A stretch of DNA of 64,000 nucleotides from Alphaproteobacteria bacterium (lineage in GTDB: Bacteria; Pseudomonadota; Alphaproteobacteria; Micavibrionales; UBA2020). Numbering within the stretch: position 1 is the stretch's first letter; each line of letters opens with the position of its first letter. The translations under genes were made by a program, and so were the position numbers. Below are positions 49,324-57,572 of the stretch, one piece after another. The stretch is from assembly GCA_016794125.1 (NCBI GenBank), contig JAEUKT010000004.1, positions 383,460 through 447,459 of the forward strand, given 5' to 3'. The notes under the pieces are model-generated. The model saw only the letters and a list, made by a program, of their open reading frames with translations. It was not told the DNA's origin and ran no database searches.

Positions 49324-49983
49324 TTACAGCTTGAATTTGCGCGGCGTCTGCGCGGCGACGGCATAAACCGTGACCTCGCTTTTGCCGGCGGCGATGGGCG
49401 CCAGGACATCGCCGATGGTTGTTTCGGCCAGTACTTTTCCATTCGTCGTCGATATTGCAGCGGTGGTAGAGACGGCGCGGATGACATCCTCCACCAGCCT
49501 TGAGGCATCTGAATAAGTCATCAGGCCCTGATAGCCCCGTTCGCGCGCGCCAGCGACCATGAAATCGTTGATTTTGGTATTTGCGTCCGGCTGGCTGGCA
49601 TCGATATAGGTCACGCCTTCGGCGATGCGTTTACCGGCAGGGCCGGGGCCGACCAGCAGCGTCATATTGCGCACGGTGTCGTCGATCATCGGCATATAGA
49701 CGCGCTTGCCGCCATTCTGCGCCGCCACCATCGAAATGCGGAAGCCGGAAACATGGGTGCCTTCCAGCAGGCTGACGGCGCGTTTGTCGCCTTCCGCCAC
49801 CGGATCGAGCGCGTATTTTTGAAGGTCGGGAAAGAAAAACTTGTCGAGCCTGTCGCGGGTCATCCCTGCGGCAACGGTCGTATAGCTTGCGGCTGCGGCC
49901 TTGTCGGAAAGCGGATCATATGCCGCAACGCCGTGAAAACTGGCGGACAATGTTTTGACGGGCTTTTTCGACTCGTTGCTCAT
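49324..49983 (-). CDS. Hypothetical protein, 219 residues
   Basis: I do not recognise this protein. It has no signal peptide or membrane helix and is soluble in composition, with segments FHGVAAYDPLSDKAAAASYTTVAA and GVTYIDASQPDANTKINDFM. It ends in a basic PRKFKL. Codon use is like its neighbours and the frame is open throughout, so the gene is likely real. It stands alone on the minus strand between the Nudix gene and an outer-membrane protein gene. Confidence 0.7.
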   Translation of the reverse strand: MSNESKKPVKTLSASFHGVAAYDPLSDKAAAASYTTVAAGMTRDRLDKFFFPDLQKYALDPVAEGDKRAVSLLEGTHVSGFRISMVAAQNGGKRVYMPMIDDTVRNMTLLVGPGPAGKRIAEGVTYIDASQPDANTKINDFMVAGARERGYQGLMTYSDASRLVEDVIRAVSTTAAISTTNGKVLAETTIGDVLAPIAAGKSEVTVYAVAAQTPRKFKL

Positions 49984-50061
49984 ACGCGGCTCTCCAGATA
50001 ATAGGTTGCGACCAGTTTATGTGAATTTGGTAAATTTTTAGTTACCCCCTTGATCACAAAC

Positions 50062-50093
50062 AAAAACAGCGGCCTTTGCGGGCCGCTGTTTTT
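50062..50093 (-). terminator. Bidirectional terminator after the outer-membrane protein gene
   Basis: AAAAACAGCGGCC (50062-50074) pairs perfectly with GGCCGCTGTTTTT (50081-50093). For the minus-strand gene ending at 50112 the stem is followed by a T-run. Confidence 0.88.
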
Positions 50094-50111
50094 GCGTTTT
50101 GTGCCTGCCGT

Positions 50112-50723
50112 TTAGAAATGGTAGGCGATGCCGGCGCGCAGGTTGTCTTCGTCGGGGTCGATGCCGCCGTCTGCGCCATAGAACACGTGGGTATAGTCCA
50201 GGCGCAGGCCGAAATCGCCATAAGCCATGACTTCGGTGCCAAGGCCCAGTTCAAACCCGTTGAAGTCCTGGTCGCCCAGCGTGGTGGTGTCGATATCCAG
50301 ATGGCGGTAGCCGATGATGCCGTAGGGTTTCATGCCGAACGGCATCGCGTCGTTGAGCGCGACGAAGCCCGGGCGGAAGCTGATGCCCCATTCGTCCTGC
50401 TTGTCGAACGACAGCGCGCCGACATCGTCATCCGCGCTGGACCAGCCGTAATGGCCTTCGATCGCGGCGGTCATGCCCCAATCCTGATATTGGTTCAGCC
50501 AGTTGGTCAGCTCGACGCCGACGAACACGCCGTAATCGCCGCCGTTCAGGTTGCCATCGGTGCCGGCGGTTTCTGCGTCGGTCCAGCCATATCCGCCGTA
50601 GCCGCCCAGATAAATGCCGCTGCCGTTATCGGTATGTGCGGTTTCGCTCTGTGCCTGCGCAGGTGCCGCATAGAGGAACATTGCGATGGCGGCTGTGCCC
50701 GCCAGAAGGGAGAGTTTTTTCAT
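50112..50723 (-). CDS. Outer-membrane beta-barrel protein (OmpA/OmpW-like small barrel)
   Basis: The 203-residue protein has a signal peptide (MKKLSLLAGTAAIAMFLYAA, cleavage near AQAQS), then alternating aromatic/polar strands (GIYLGGYGGYGWTD, YGVFVGVELTNW, GMTAAIEGHYGWSS), and ends in Phe (LRAGIAYHF), the usual C-terminal signal for barrel assembly. The length suggests eight strands. No peptidoglycan-binding domain follows. Function is unknown; small porin-like or adhesion roles are typical. Confidence 0.85.
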   Translation of the reverse strand: MKKLSLLAGTAAIAMFLYAAPAQAQSETAHTDNGSGIYLGGYGGYGWTDAETAGTDGNLNGGDYGVFVGVELTNWLNQYQDWGMTAAIEGHYGWSSADDDVGALSFDKQDEWGISFRPGFVALNDAMPFGMKPYGIIGYRHLDIDTTTLGDQDFNGFELGLGTEVMAYGDFGLRLDYTHVFYGADGGIDPDEDNLRAGIAYHF

Positions 50724-50844
50724 TTTTTATACTTTCATGTGGTTGAGGTTACGAACCGCATGGTCAACGCAACATGAAGCGATGCGTTCCGGATTAATCG
50801 GGGCGCATGCCTATCAGCTATAAAAAGTGGCTTTCGGGTGACAG

Positions 50845-51006
50845 TTACTTCGCGATGCCGAGAGATTTGGCAAGAGCCTGTGCCGTTTCGGGTGTTTGCG
50901 GCTGGGGGAACAGCTCGGGGTGTGCGATTTGCTGATATGCGCCATAGCTTGCCGCCGCGACAAAAGCGGCCATTAGTGCGACACCACGGAATTTCTTGAA
51001 CGACAT
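50845..51006 (-). CDS. 53-residue small protein with signal-like N-terminus
   Basis: A 53-codon frame begins MSFKKFRGVALMAAFVAAAS and continues YGAYQQIAHPELFPQPQTPE and TAQALAKSLGIAK. AGGGGATGTAA precedes the ATG, giving a good ribosome-binding site. The basic start and hydrophobic stretch (residues 8-19) suggest export or membrane anchoring of a small Pro-rich peptide. No homologue is known to me. The gene lies upstream of the outer-membrane protein gene on the same strand, about 120 bases apart. Confidence 0.6.
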   Translation of the reverse strand: MSFKKFRGVALMAAFVAAASYGAYQQIAHPELFPQPQTPETAQALAKSLGIAK

Positions 51007-51190
51007 TTACATCCCCTTTTTTTATTGTTTCTTGGGCATCACATTTACATATTTTAAGATAAAAAGTCAATGTAAAAACGCGTAACTATTATCCTAAGTA
51101 TTTGTAATTATTTATTAAAAATAAACACAAAATTCAGGGAACAGCACCGCGGCTGCGCGGTTGGCTGTAAAGACCGGCGGAGGAGAATCT

Positions 51191-51394
51191 ATGATCAGAA
51201 TTTCACCCGCGCCCCCGCTGCCATATACGCCGGGAGCAAAATACAAATACCGCCGCGCGGATATTGCGCCTGCGGAAGACGTAACCGACATGGAAGAAGA
51301 AAAATCCGGTTTCGCGCGCTACGAAGACGGCGAATTGCCGTCCTCCGTTCCCGTTCACGCAAATGGCGGGCGTATTGTGGATGCGTGGATATAG
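51191..51394 (+). CDS. 67-residue small hypothetical protein
   Basis: The frame begins MIRISPAPPLPYTPGAKYKY after a strong GGAGGAGAAT ribosome-binding site; an in-frame ATG ten codons upstream lacks one. The peptide is Pro-rich at the start and acidic in the middle (DVTDMEEEKSGFARYEDGE). The family is not recognised. It converges with the DUF5329 gene, three bases between stops. Confidence 0.5.
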   Translation: MIRISPAPPLPYTPGAKYKYRRADIAPAEDVTDMEEEKSGFARYEDGELPSSVPVHANGGRIVDAWI

Positions 51395-51397
51395 GAT

Positions 51398-51796
51398 CTA
51401 TTTGGCGTTTTTAGCGCGCGGCGGTTTTGCCGTCTGCGCGGTGCGGAACTTGTCCAACTCGGCATACAGCCACGGGCCTAGCTCCTGTTTCTTGCCGTCT
51501 TTCGTCACGACGTAATATGGCAGGTTGGTGATCGAGCTGCGCGAGGCGACGTAATCAATAAAATCATCGGCCGATGCCAGGCGGTCGCGCGCGTAATCCA
51601 GCTTTTTCGACATATGGTCGGCGGCATCGTCGGCGCTGTACGATTTGCTGTTACGGATGAATTGCAGGCCGGATTCACGCACATACTGGATCAGGTGGGT
51701 GATCGCCAGCGTTTCTTTCGCGTCCGGCGCGGCATGCGCGCGGGCGGGTATCAGTGCGATCATCACGCAGGCGAATATCAGCGCGGCAAGCTTCAT
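51398..51796 (-). CDS. Periplasmic DUF5329 family protein
   Basis: The 132-residue protein has a signal peptide (MKLAALIFACVMIALIPARAHA), then IQYVRESGLQFIRNSKSYSADDAADHMSKK and DFIDYVASRSSITNLPYYVV, which fits the DUF5329 pattern. It ends with a basic KPPRAKNAK tail. Function is unknown. Its start overlaps the stop of the upstream membrane protein gene by four bases, so the two are translationally coupled. Confidence 0.75.
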   Translation of the reverse strand: MKLAALIFACVMIALIPARAHAAPDAKETLAITHLIQYVRESGLQFIRNSKSYSADDAADHMSKKLDYARDRLASADDFIDYVASRSSITNLPYYVVTKDGKKQELGPWLYAELDKFRTAQTAKPPRAKNAK

Positions 51797-52773
51797 TTCT
51801 TTGTCTCTCCGTTGAATTTTCTCATCACGTCTAACGACGGCAGCAGCGTGCCGGTTTCATGCATATTTATATATGCGTTGCGGCAGGTCTGTTCGCGCAC
51901 GCCCGTCTGTTCCTCGTACTGTCCGCACACGCCCGAAGCCATGCAGTCCAGCAGGTCCCAGTCGATGCGTTCGGCGTATTGCGGGTTGTCGGGATGCGCG
52001 TTGATGTATTGCTCGACCGTTTCCGCCGCGGACAGCTGCGACAGCTTTTGGCCGCAATTATGCAGCTGGGCATCGTATTTTACCGCAGTTTCATCGATGA
52101 TGACGCGGTCGCCCGCGCGGCGCAGGATGTCCAGAAAACGCGTAGATCCGGTGAACGACAACCGGCACATCGCATCCATGCAGGCTTTTTCAACGGCGCA
52201 GCCATGCCACGCCTCGCGGCGCGTGCTGATATATTTGTAAATGCCGGCATGTGCAGCCTTTGCCGCCGGCTGCATTTCCGCGGCGCAGCCGATCAACGCG
52301 GCTTCGTATGCTTTGGCGTTTTTTGCGGCGACACTGTTCATGACATACCAGCCCGCCGCCGCAATCATGGCGCCCGCCAGCAAAATGCCGGCCAGAACAG
52401 CCGCAGGCTTGCGCCCGAAACGGTGGTAAATGCCCGCCAGCGCCAATAACAGGGCGGCTGCGGCTGCTGTCGTACGCACGGCTGCCATGATATTGGATGC
52501 TGTTAAAATCAGCGGGCCCGCGATTTCGGCCTCGACCGTGAAAACCAGCTTCGGGTCGGCCAGCACGGCGATGCCCGCCATGATGACCGCCGTGCTGAAA
52601 TATCCGCGCCCGATCATGGATGCCAGGCTCAGCAGCAGCATGACTGCGCCAATGCCGAACCATGCCTTGTAAATCGCCAGCGGGCCCATGAAAAACACGC
52701 CAGCCAGCGCGCCTGCAACCACGCCGGTGCTGACGATCATGAATTTGTGGCGAAAGGACAGGGACGCGCTCAT
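51793..52773 (-). CDS. Unknown membrane protein with cysteine-rich C-terminal domain
   Basis: The 326-residue protein has an N-terminal membrane part with about five hydrophobic segments and a C-terminal soluble domain of some 170 residues with many cysteines (IGCAAEM, HGCAVEKACMDAMCRL, LHNCGQK, LLDCMASGVCGQY, QTCRNAY), suggesting a disulfide-rich periplasmic domain. The start at 52773 (MSASLSFRHKF) is chosen because the frame further upstream only shadows glmS. The family is not recognised. It is coupled to the DUF5329 gene and starts 56 bases after glmS on the same strand, so it may be in the glmS transcript. Confidence 0.75.
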   Translation of the reverse strand: MSASLSFRHKFMIVSTGVVAGALAGVFFMGPLAIYKAWFGIGAVMLLLSLASMIGRGYFSTAVIMAGIAVLADPKLVFTVEAEIAGPLILTASNIMAAVRTTAAAAALLLALAGIYHRFGRKPAAVLAGILLAGAMIAAAGWYVMNSVAAKNAKAYEAALIGCAAEMQPAAKAAHAGIYKYISTRREAWHGCAVEKACMDAMCRLSFTGSTRFLDILRRAGDRVIIDETAVKYDAQLHNCGQKLSQLSAAETVEQYINAHPDNPQYAERIDWDLLDCMASGVCGQYEEQTGVREQTCRNAYINMHETGTLLPSLDVMRKFNGETKK

Positions 52774-52828
52774 GCCATCAGGATAGCAAAGCCCGCCGCA
52801 GCTGTCATCACCACCGATAGGCGCGGAT

Positions 52829-54655
52829 TTATTCGACCGTGACCGATTTTGCCAGGTTGCGGGGCTGATCCACATCCGTGCCCTTGATGACCGCGACATG
52901 GTATGCCAGCAGCTGGACGGGGATGGTGTAAAGGATCGGCGCCACAAACGGGTCGCATTCCGGAATTTCGATCGTCCAGGCCGATTTGTCTTTCAGCTTG
53001 GCGATGCCCTGTTTATCCGAAATCAGCAAAACCTTGCCGCCGCGCGCGATCACTTCCTGTGCGTTGCTGGCGGTTTTTTCGAACAGCGCGTCATAGGGGG
53101 CGATGGCGATCACCGGCACGCCGTTGTCGATCAGCGCGATGGGGCCGTGCTTCAACTCGCCGGATGCGTAGCCTTCGGCATGGATATAGGAAATTTCCTT
53201 CAGCTTCAGCGCGCCTTCGAGCGCGATGGGGTATGACGTGCCGCGGCCAAGGTACAGGACATCGCGCGCTTCGGCGATATGCTTCGCCATCTCGCGGATT
53301 TTTTCGTCATGGCCCAGCAGTTCGGCCACGCGGGACGGCACTTCGCGCAAGGCGTCGGTCAGCTGCTTTTCCCGCTCCGCCGAAATCGCGCCGCGTTTGC
53401 GGGCGAGCGCCACGGTCAGGCAGGCCAGCGTCGTCAACTGCGTCGTGAAGGCTTTTGTCGATGCCACGCCGACTTCGGGGCCGGCAAGGGTGCGCAGCAC
53501 TGCGTTCGATTCACGCTCGATGGTGCTTTCGATGGTGTTCAGGATCGCAACGCATTTCTGGCCTTGGCGCTTCGAATAGCGCAGCGCCTCCAGCGTATCG
53601 AGCGTCTCGCCCGATTGCGAGATAAACAGCGCCGCGCCGCCTGCGGGCAGCGGGGCTTCGCGGTAGCGGAATTCGGATGCGATATCCACCTCGGTCGGGA
53701 TACGCGCGATCTGCTCCAGCCAGTATTTGGCGACGAAACCGGCGTAATAGGCCGTGCCGCAGGCCGAAATGGTGATTTTCGGCGCGCCCGCGATGTCCAT
53801 GATATTGTCGGGCATCGTGATATGGCCGGTGGCCGGGTTGATATAGGTGTTCAGCGTGTCGCCGATCACGGCGGGCTGTTCGTTGATTTCTTTCTCCATG
53901 AAGTGGCGGTATTCGCCCTTGCCGGTCAGCGCGCCGGACTGGGCGGTCACGCGGATTTCGCGCTCTACTTTCTTGCCCTCGATATTGCGGATGGTCACGC
54001 CGCTGCGCGACATTTCGACGCGGTCGCCGTCTTCGAGGAACGAAATTTTATCGGTGAGGGGGGCGAGGGCGTAGCTGTCGGATGCCATGAACATTTCGCC
54101 CTTGCCGTAGCCGATCGCAAGCGGCGTGCCGAAGCGCGCGCCGATAATCAGGTCTTTTTCGCCGGAGAAAATCATGGCGATGGCAAACGCGCCGCGCAGG
54201 CGTGTCAGCGCCTGATCGACCGCCGCCTGCGGCTTCATGCCCTGACGCAGGTAAAAGGTGACCAGATGCGCGATGACTTCGGTATCGGTATCGGATTCAA
54301 AGCGGAACTGCGATTTTTCCAGCTCTTCCTTTAATTCCTGATAATTTTCGATGATGCCGTTATGCACGACCGCGACATCGTTGGTGATATGCGGGTGCGC
54401 GTTGCGTTCCGTCGCGCCGCCATGCGTCGCCCAGCGCGTATGGCCGATGCCGACCGTGCCGTGCAGCGGCTGTTTCGCCAGTTTATCTGCGAGGTTGACG
54501 AGCTTGCCCTCCGCGCGGCGGCGTTCCAGCTTGCCATCGACCAGCGTGGCGACGCCCGCGCTGTCATAGCCGCGGTATTCAAGCCGCTTCAATCCTTCGA
54601 CCAGAAGGGGAGCTGCGTCTTTTTCTTTGCTGAGGATGCCGACGATGCCGCACAT
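52829..54655 (-). CDS. glmS: Glutamine-fructose-6-phosphate aminotransferase
   Basis: The 608-residue enzyme makes glucosamine-6-phosphate, the entry to peptidoglycan and LPS precursors. The glutaminase domain starts MCGIVGILS with catalytic Cys2 and has HTRWATHGG. Two SIS domains follow, with ISACGTAYYAG, SQSGETLDTLEALR and STKAFTTQ, and the C-terminus ends in DQPRNLAKSVTVE. It is downstream of glmU on the same strand, across an inverted-repeat element. No glmS ribozyme core is visible in the 120 bases upstream. Confidence 0.98.
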   Translation of the reverse strand: MCGIVGILSKEKDAAPLLVEGLKRLEYRGYDSAGVATLVDGKLERRRAEGKLVNLADKLAKQPLHGTVGIGHTRWATHGGATERNAHPHITNDVAVVHNGIIENYQELKEELEKSQFRFESDTDTEVIAHLVTFYLRQGMKPQAAVDQALTRLRGAFAIAMIFSGEKDLIIGARFGTPLAIGYGKGEMFMASDSYALAPLTDKISFLEDGDRVEMSRSGVTIRNIEGKKVEREIRVTAQSGALTGKGEYRHFMEKEINEQPAVIGDTLNTYINPATGHITMPDNIMDIAGAPKITISACGTAYYAGFVAKYWLEQIARIPTEVDIASEFRYREAPLPAGGAALFISQSGETLDTLEALRYSKRQGQKCVAILNTIESTIERESNAVLRTLAGPEVGVASTKAFTTQLTTLACLTVALARKRGAISAEREKQLTDALREVPSRVAELLGHDEKIREMAKHIAEARDVLYLGRGTSYPIALEGALKLKEISYIHAEGYASGELKHGPIALIDNGVPVIAIAPYDALFEKTASNAQEVIARGGKVLLISDKQGIAKLKDKSAWTIEIPECDPFVAPILYTIPVQLLAYHVAVIKGTDVDQPRNLAKSVTVE

Positions 54656-54682
54656 ATTCTATATTTCCTTTTTTCGTTTATC

Positions 54683-54774
54683 CCACCCCGCCGAAGGGCG
54701 GGGTCTGGCGCGCGAAGCGCATTTATAAAGCGGCGGTAAACCGCCGGGCCGGACCCCGCCCTTCGGCGGGGTGG
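54683..54774. repeat. REPIN-like double-hairpin element between glmU and glmS
   Basis: Two 23-base arms (54683-54705 and 54752-54774) are exact reverse complements. Each arm is itself a hairpin, CCCCGCC-GAAG-GGCGGGG or its complement. The 46-base centre contains another small stem (GGCGG...CCGCC). This pattern of two inverted REP units is that of REPIN elements. It occupies almost all of the 121-base gap between the glmU stop and the glmS start. Confidence 0.75.
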
Positions 54775-54776
54775 CG

Positions 54777-56138
54777 TTACTTTTTAGACTTTTGCTCTTT
54801 TTCTTTTTTCTTCGTCTCGCGGAACACCGGCGCCCAGCCTTCTTTCGCCACTTGCGGCGCGCGGGTGAGTGCCAGCGCGTCTGCCGCCACATCCTGCGTG
54901 ATGGTCGAACCCGCGCCCACAATCGCGCCGTCGCCGATGGTGACGGGGGCGACGAGGGCGGTGTTGGAGCCGATGAAGGCATCCTTGCCCACGACTGTTT
55001 TATGTTTCAGGTAGCCGTCATAATTGCAGGTGATGGTGCCTGCGCCGATATTTGCGCGGTCTCCGATAGTGGCATCTCCAAGATATGACAGGTGGCTGGC
55101 CTTTGCGCCGGCGCCGATCTGCGCGTTCTTGGTTTCCACGAAATTGCCGACCTTTGAATCCGCGCCCAGCACCGTGCCGGGGCGCAGGCGGGCGAAGGGG
55201 CCGACTTGCGCGCCTTCAGCGACCGTCGCGCCTTCGATATGGCAGAAGGGCAGGATTTCGACGTTGTTGGCAATCGTAACGCCGGGGCCGAACACGACGT
55301 TCGGGCCAATCGTGACATCCTGGCCGAGGACCGTATCATGCGAGAAGAATACAGATGCAGGATCGGTCAGCGTCGCGCCGTTCGCCATGTGCTGCTTGCG
55401 CAGGCGCTGCTGAATCAGGCGTTCGATATTTGCGAGGTCTTCGCGGCTGTTCACGCCGGCGGTTTCTTCTTCGGAAATTTCGACCACATGCGTGGTGCGG
55501 TTGTCCTTGCGCGCGATCTGCGGCAGGTCGGTCAGGTAATATTCCTTTTGCGCGTTGTCGTTGCCAACCTGCGACAGCCAGTCGAACAGCTTTGCGCCGT
55601 CGCCGCAGACGATGCCGCCGTTGCAAAGCGTGATTTTACGTTCGGCCTCGGTTGCGTCTTTCCATTCGATGATCTTTTTCAGCGTGCCGTCGTCATCCAT
55701 CACCATGCGGCCGTATTTGGCGGGGTCGGCAGGGCGGAAGGCGGAATAAGTCAGGCCAATTGCGGGCAGCTGGCGGCGTGCCTCTACCATGCGCTTCATG
55801 GTTTCGGATGTGACCAGCGGCGTATCCGAAAACACGACCAGAATATCGCCGTCGAAATTTTTGAAGTAGTCGCGGGCGGCCAGCGCCGCGCCGCCGGTGC
55901 CGTTCGCCACGGCCTGAATGGCGGTCAAATGCGGCTTCACCGCATCTTGCATCTGCGGCATATCGGGGCCGATGACGACGACGATTTTTTCAGGGCTCAG
56001 GGCTTCGCAGGACGCAATCGCGTGGGCGACCATGCTGCGGCCCGCGATTTCATGCAGGGGCTTGGGCAGCGCCGATTTCATGCGCGTGCCTTTGCCGGCG
56101 GCCAGAATAATACAGGCGAGTTTTTTGTTGTTCGTCAT
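54777..56138 (-). CDS. glmU: Bifunctional GlmU (N-acetylglucosamine-1-phosphate uridyltransferase / glucosamine-1-phosphate acetyltransferase)
   Basis: The 453-residue enzyme performs the last two steps to UDP-GlcNAc. The N-terminal pyrophosphorylase domain has IILAAGKGTRMKSALPKPLH, and the C-terminal left-handed beta-helix shows hexapeptide repeats (TIGPNVVFGPGVTIANNVEI, GDRANIGAGTITCNYDGY). The start at 56138 (MTNNKKLACI) matches the family; the 15 upstream residues of the open frame do not. A lysine-rich tail (KKKEKEQKSKK) ends the protein. The stop lies three bases from the REPIN-like element. Confidence 0.97.
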   Translation of the reverse strand: MTNNKKLACIILAAGKGTRMKSALPKPLHEIAGRSMVAHAIASCEALSPEKIVVVIGPDMPQMQDAVKPHLTAIQAVANGTGGAALAARDYFKNFDGDILVVFSDTPLVTSETMKRMVEARRQLPAIGLTYSAFRPADPAKYGRMVMDDDGTLKKIIEWKDATEAERKITLCNGGIVCGDGAKLFDWLSQVGNDNAQKEYYLTDLPQIARKDNRTTHVVEISEEETAGVNSREDLANIERLIQQRLRKQHMANGATLTDPASVFFSHDTVLGQDVTIGPNVVFGPGVTIANNVEILPFCHIEGATVAEGAQVGPFARLRPGTVLGADSKVGNFVETKNAQIGAGAKASHLSYLGDATIGDRANIGAGTITCNYDGYLKHKTVVGKDAFIGSNTALVAPVTIGDGAIVGAGSTITQDVAADALALTRAPQVAKEGWAPVFRETKKKEKEQKSKK

Positions 56139-56267
56139 GATATCCAAAGTTCCCCCGTCATCAACAAAGCAGTTTGGAATCACCGCTTCAAGTCACAGTT
56201 TGTTGCAGCAGATTACACGAAAACCGGGGCTGTGAATTGTGCAAATTTCGTGCAGAAACCGGCATAA

Positions 56268-56293
56268 AAAATCCCCGCCGGAGCGGGGATTTT
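56268..56293 (-). terminator. Terminator after the DUF3108 gene
   Basis: AAAATCCCCGC (56268-56278) pairs with GCGGGGATTTT (56283-56293). It lies 21 bases after the minus-strand stop at 56315 and is followed on that strand by TTTATGCC, bidirectional in form. Confidence 0.85.
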
Positions 56294-56314
56294 CATCTTT
56301 TATGGCCTTTCGGC

Positions 56315-57193
56315 TTATTTCTTCGCAGCACCCGACAGATGCGCCACAACCGCGCCGTATTCGGACGAGATTTCCATGCGCACCGGCACGACGGGGCCTT
56401 GTTCCTCAAGGCGCGCGAACCAGATGGTGGGCAGTTTTTTGCGCGCTTCGGTGTGGTTCTGCACGGCCATCCAGCCTTTGTCCTTGTCCTTCGGCTTGAA
56501 GCCGGCCACGGGTTCCACCTTCAGCGTGCAGCGCAGCGCATCGCCCGAGAATTTGGAATATTCCGATTTCGCAAGGTTCTCGCGGCCGTCATCGGTCAGG
56601 TTGATGTTGAAGCGGCGCTTGCCGTCGAAGACGGGGAAAGAACCTTCGCATTTTTCGGTGTTTTTCGCGTTTTGCATCATCAGCATCGCGCCGGTCAGCA
56701 TATCGACCGCGCCCTGCGCCAAATCTTTCTTCGGCTCGTTGTTGACGACGACTTTTTCACCGGCTTTGGTGGTGGTTTTCAAAAGGTTGCCCTTGGGGTC
56801 GTACTGCATTTCGGTGATCTTGACCGATTTGCGCCATGTGGAGCTGGAGGTGGAGATGGACGGGATCAGCACGCCGCCTTCGCTATGGCCGGAGGTTTTA
56901 TACTGCGCTTCCCACGGGAACATGCTGCCGATGAAACCGTCGGTTTCAGCCTTCAGCCCGATGTCATAGGCTTCTTTGGTCAGGTCGAGGACAAGGTTCG
57001 CATTCAGCGCCTTCAGGCCGCCCGCGTAAACGTCATAGCGCAGCCCGAGCTTGTTCGGCTCCGTCACGTCATAGCGCAGCGCGACGTTTTCGTAGTAGGG
57101 CTTGTAACCCTCCTGCGCCTGTGCAGGAACGGTCGCGCCGATCACGGCGGCGACAGCGATGGAAAGAACAGTCTTGTAAAATCCGTGTGCCAT
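56315..57193 (-). CDS. Periplasmic DUF3108 family protein
   Basis: The 292-residue protein has a signal peptide (MAHGFYKTVLSIAVAAVIGA, cleavage near AQAQE) and the DUF3108 pattern: LGLRYDVYAGGLKALNANLV, IGLKAETDGFIGSMFPW, VPVRMEISSEYGAVVAHLSG near the end. Function is unknown; family members are predicted periplasmic or surface-polysaccharide-related proteins. ATG 57193 follows AAAGG. It has its own terminator, and an upstream region with a 12-base direct repeat suggests its own regulation. Confidence 0.85.
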   Translation of the reverse strand: MAHGFYKTVLSIAVAAVIGATVPAQAQEGYKPYYENVALRYDVTEPNKLGLRYDVYAGGLKALNANLVLDLTKEAYDIGLKAETDGFIGSMFPWEAQYKTSGHSEGGVLIPSISTSSSTWRKSVKITEMQYDPKGNLLKTTTKAGEKVVVNNEPKKDLAQGAVDMLTGAMLMMQNAKNTEKCEGSFPVFDGKRRFNINLTDDGRENLAKSEYSKFSGDALRCTLKVEPVAGFKPKDKDKGWMAVQNHTEARKKLPTIWFARLEEQGPVVPVRMEISSEYGAVVAHLSGAAKK

Positions 57194-57470
57194 TTTCAAC
57201 CTTTCAGCCGGGGGTACGGTTTTGGTACGTAGCCGGCAGTTTTTTCATGCGGTAGTTTTGGTACGTGCGGTCTTTCAAAAAGTAACTAACAAATTAGCCA
57301 AAAAATTCAATCGTTTAAAGTGCGGCTATCGGTGTCTGGCTGTTAAACAATATGCAATATAGATGCCGGAAAATCCAGCATCCGAGGGTCACTCTTTGTT
57401 GCAGCGTGTTACAGGGGAATGAAGTTTTAAATCAGGGGGTTATGCGCATCCTGAAATTCGTCTGCAACGA
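57194..57470. other. Upstream region of the DUF3108 gene
   Basis: No gene is visible between the DUF3108 start and the double-hairpin element. The direct repeats at 57219-57267 and an AT-rich patch (57290-57330) that could hold a minus-strand promoter (TTGAAT, 16 bases, TAGTTA) are the only signals. Confidence 0.5.
57219..57267. promoter_or_regulatory. 12-base direct repeat upstream of the DUF3108 gene
   Basis: GTTTTGGTACGT occurs at 57219-57230 and again at 57256-57267, start to start 37 bases (about 3.5 helical turns). Both lie 26-75 bases before the minus-strand start codon, which is the place for an operator or activator site. Confidence 0.4.
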
Positions 57471-57472
57471 TG

Positions 57473-57554
57473 CCCTCTCCCCAACCCTCTCCCTCTGGGA
57501 GAGGGGGCGGGAAAGAAAATCCCCTCCCCCTCTGGGGGAGGGCTAGGGAGAGGG
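57473..57554. repeat. Second double-hairpin intergenic repeat (C/T-rich family)
   Basis: Outer arms starting CCCTCTCC (57473) and ending GGGAGAGGG (57554) are imperfect reverse complements over about 20 bases. Inside lie two perfect hairpins: CTCTCCC-TCT-GGGAGAG (57487-57503) and CCCTCCCCC-TCT-GGGGGAGGG (57522-57542). The architecture equals the glmU-glmS element, but the sequence family differs and resembles C/T-rich repeats seen between genes in many proteobacteria. Confidence 0.7.
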
Positions 57555-57572
57555 CCGCGCGCCAGCGCGGTT

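Noticed and set aside
54656-54776. A glmS ribozyme upstream of glmS
   Set aside because: The gap is filled by an inverted-repeat element and has no resemblance to the ribozyme core, which is known mainly from Gram-positive bacteria.
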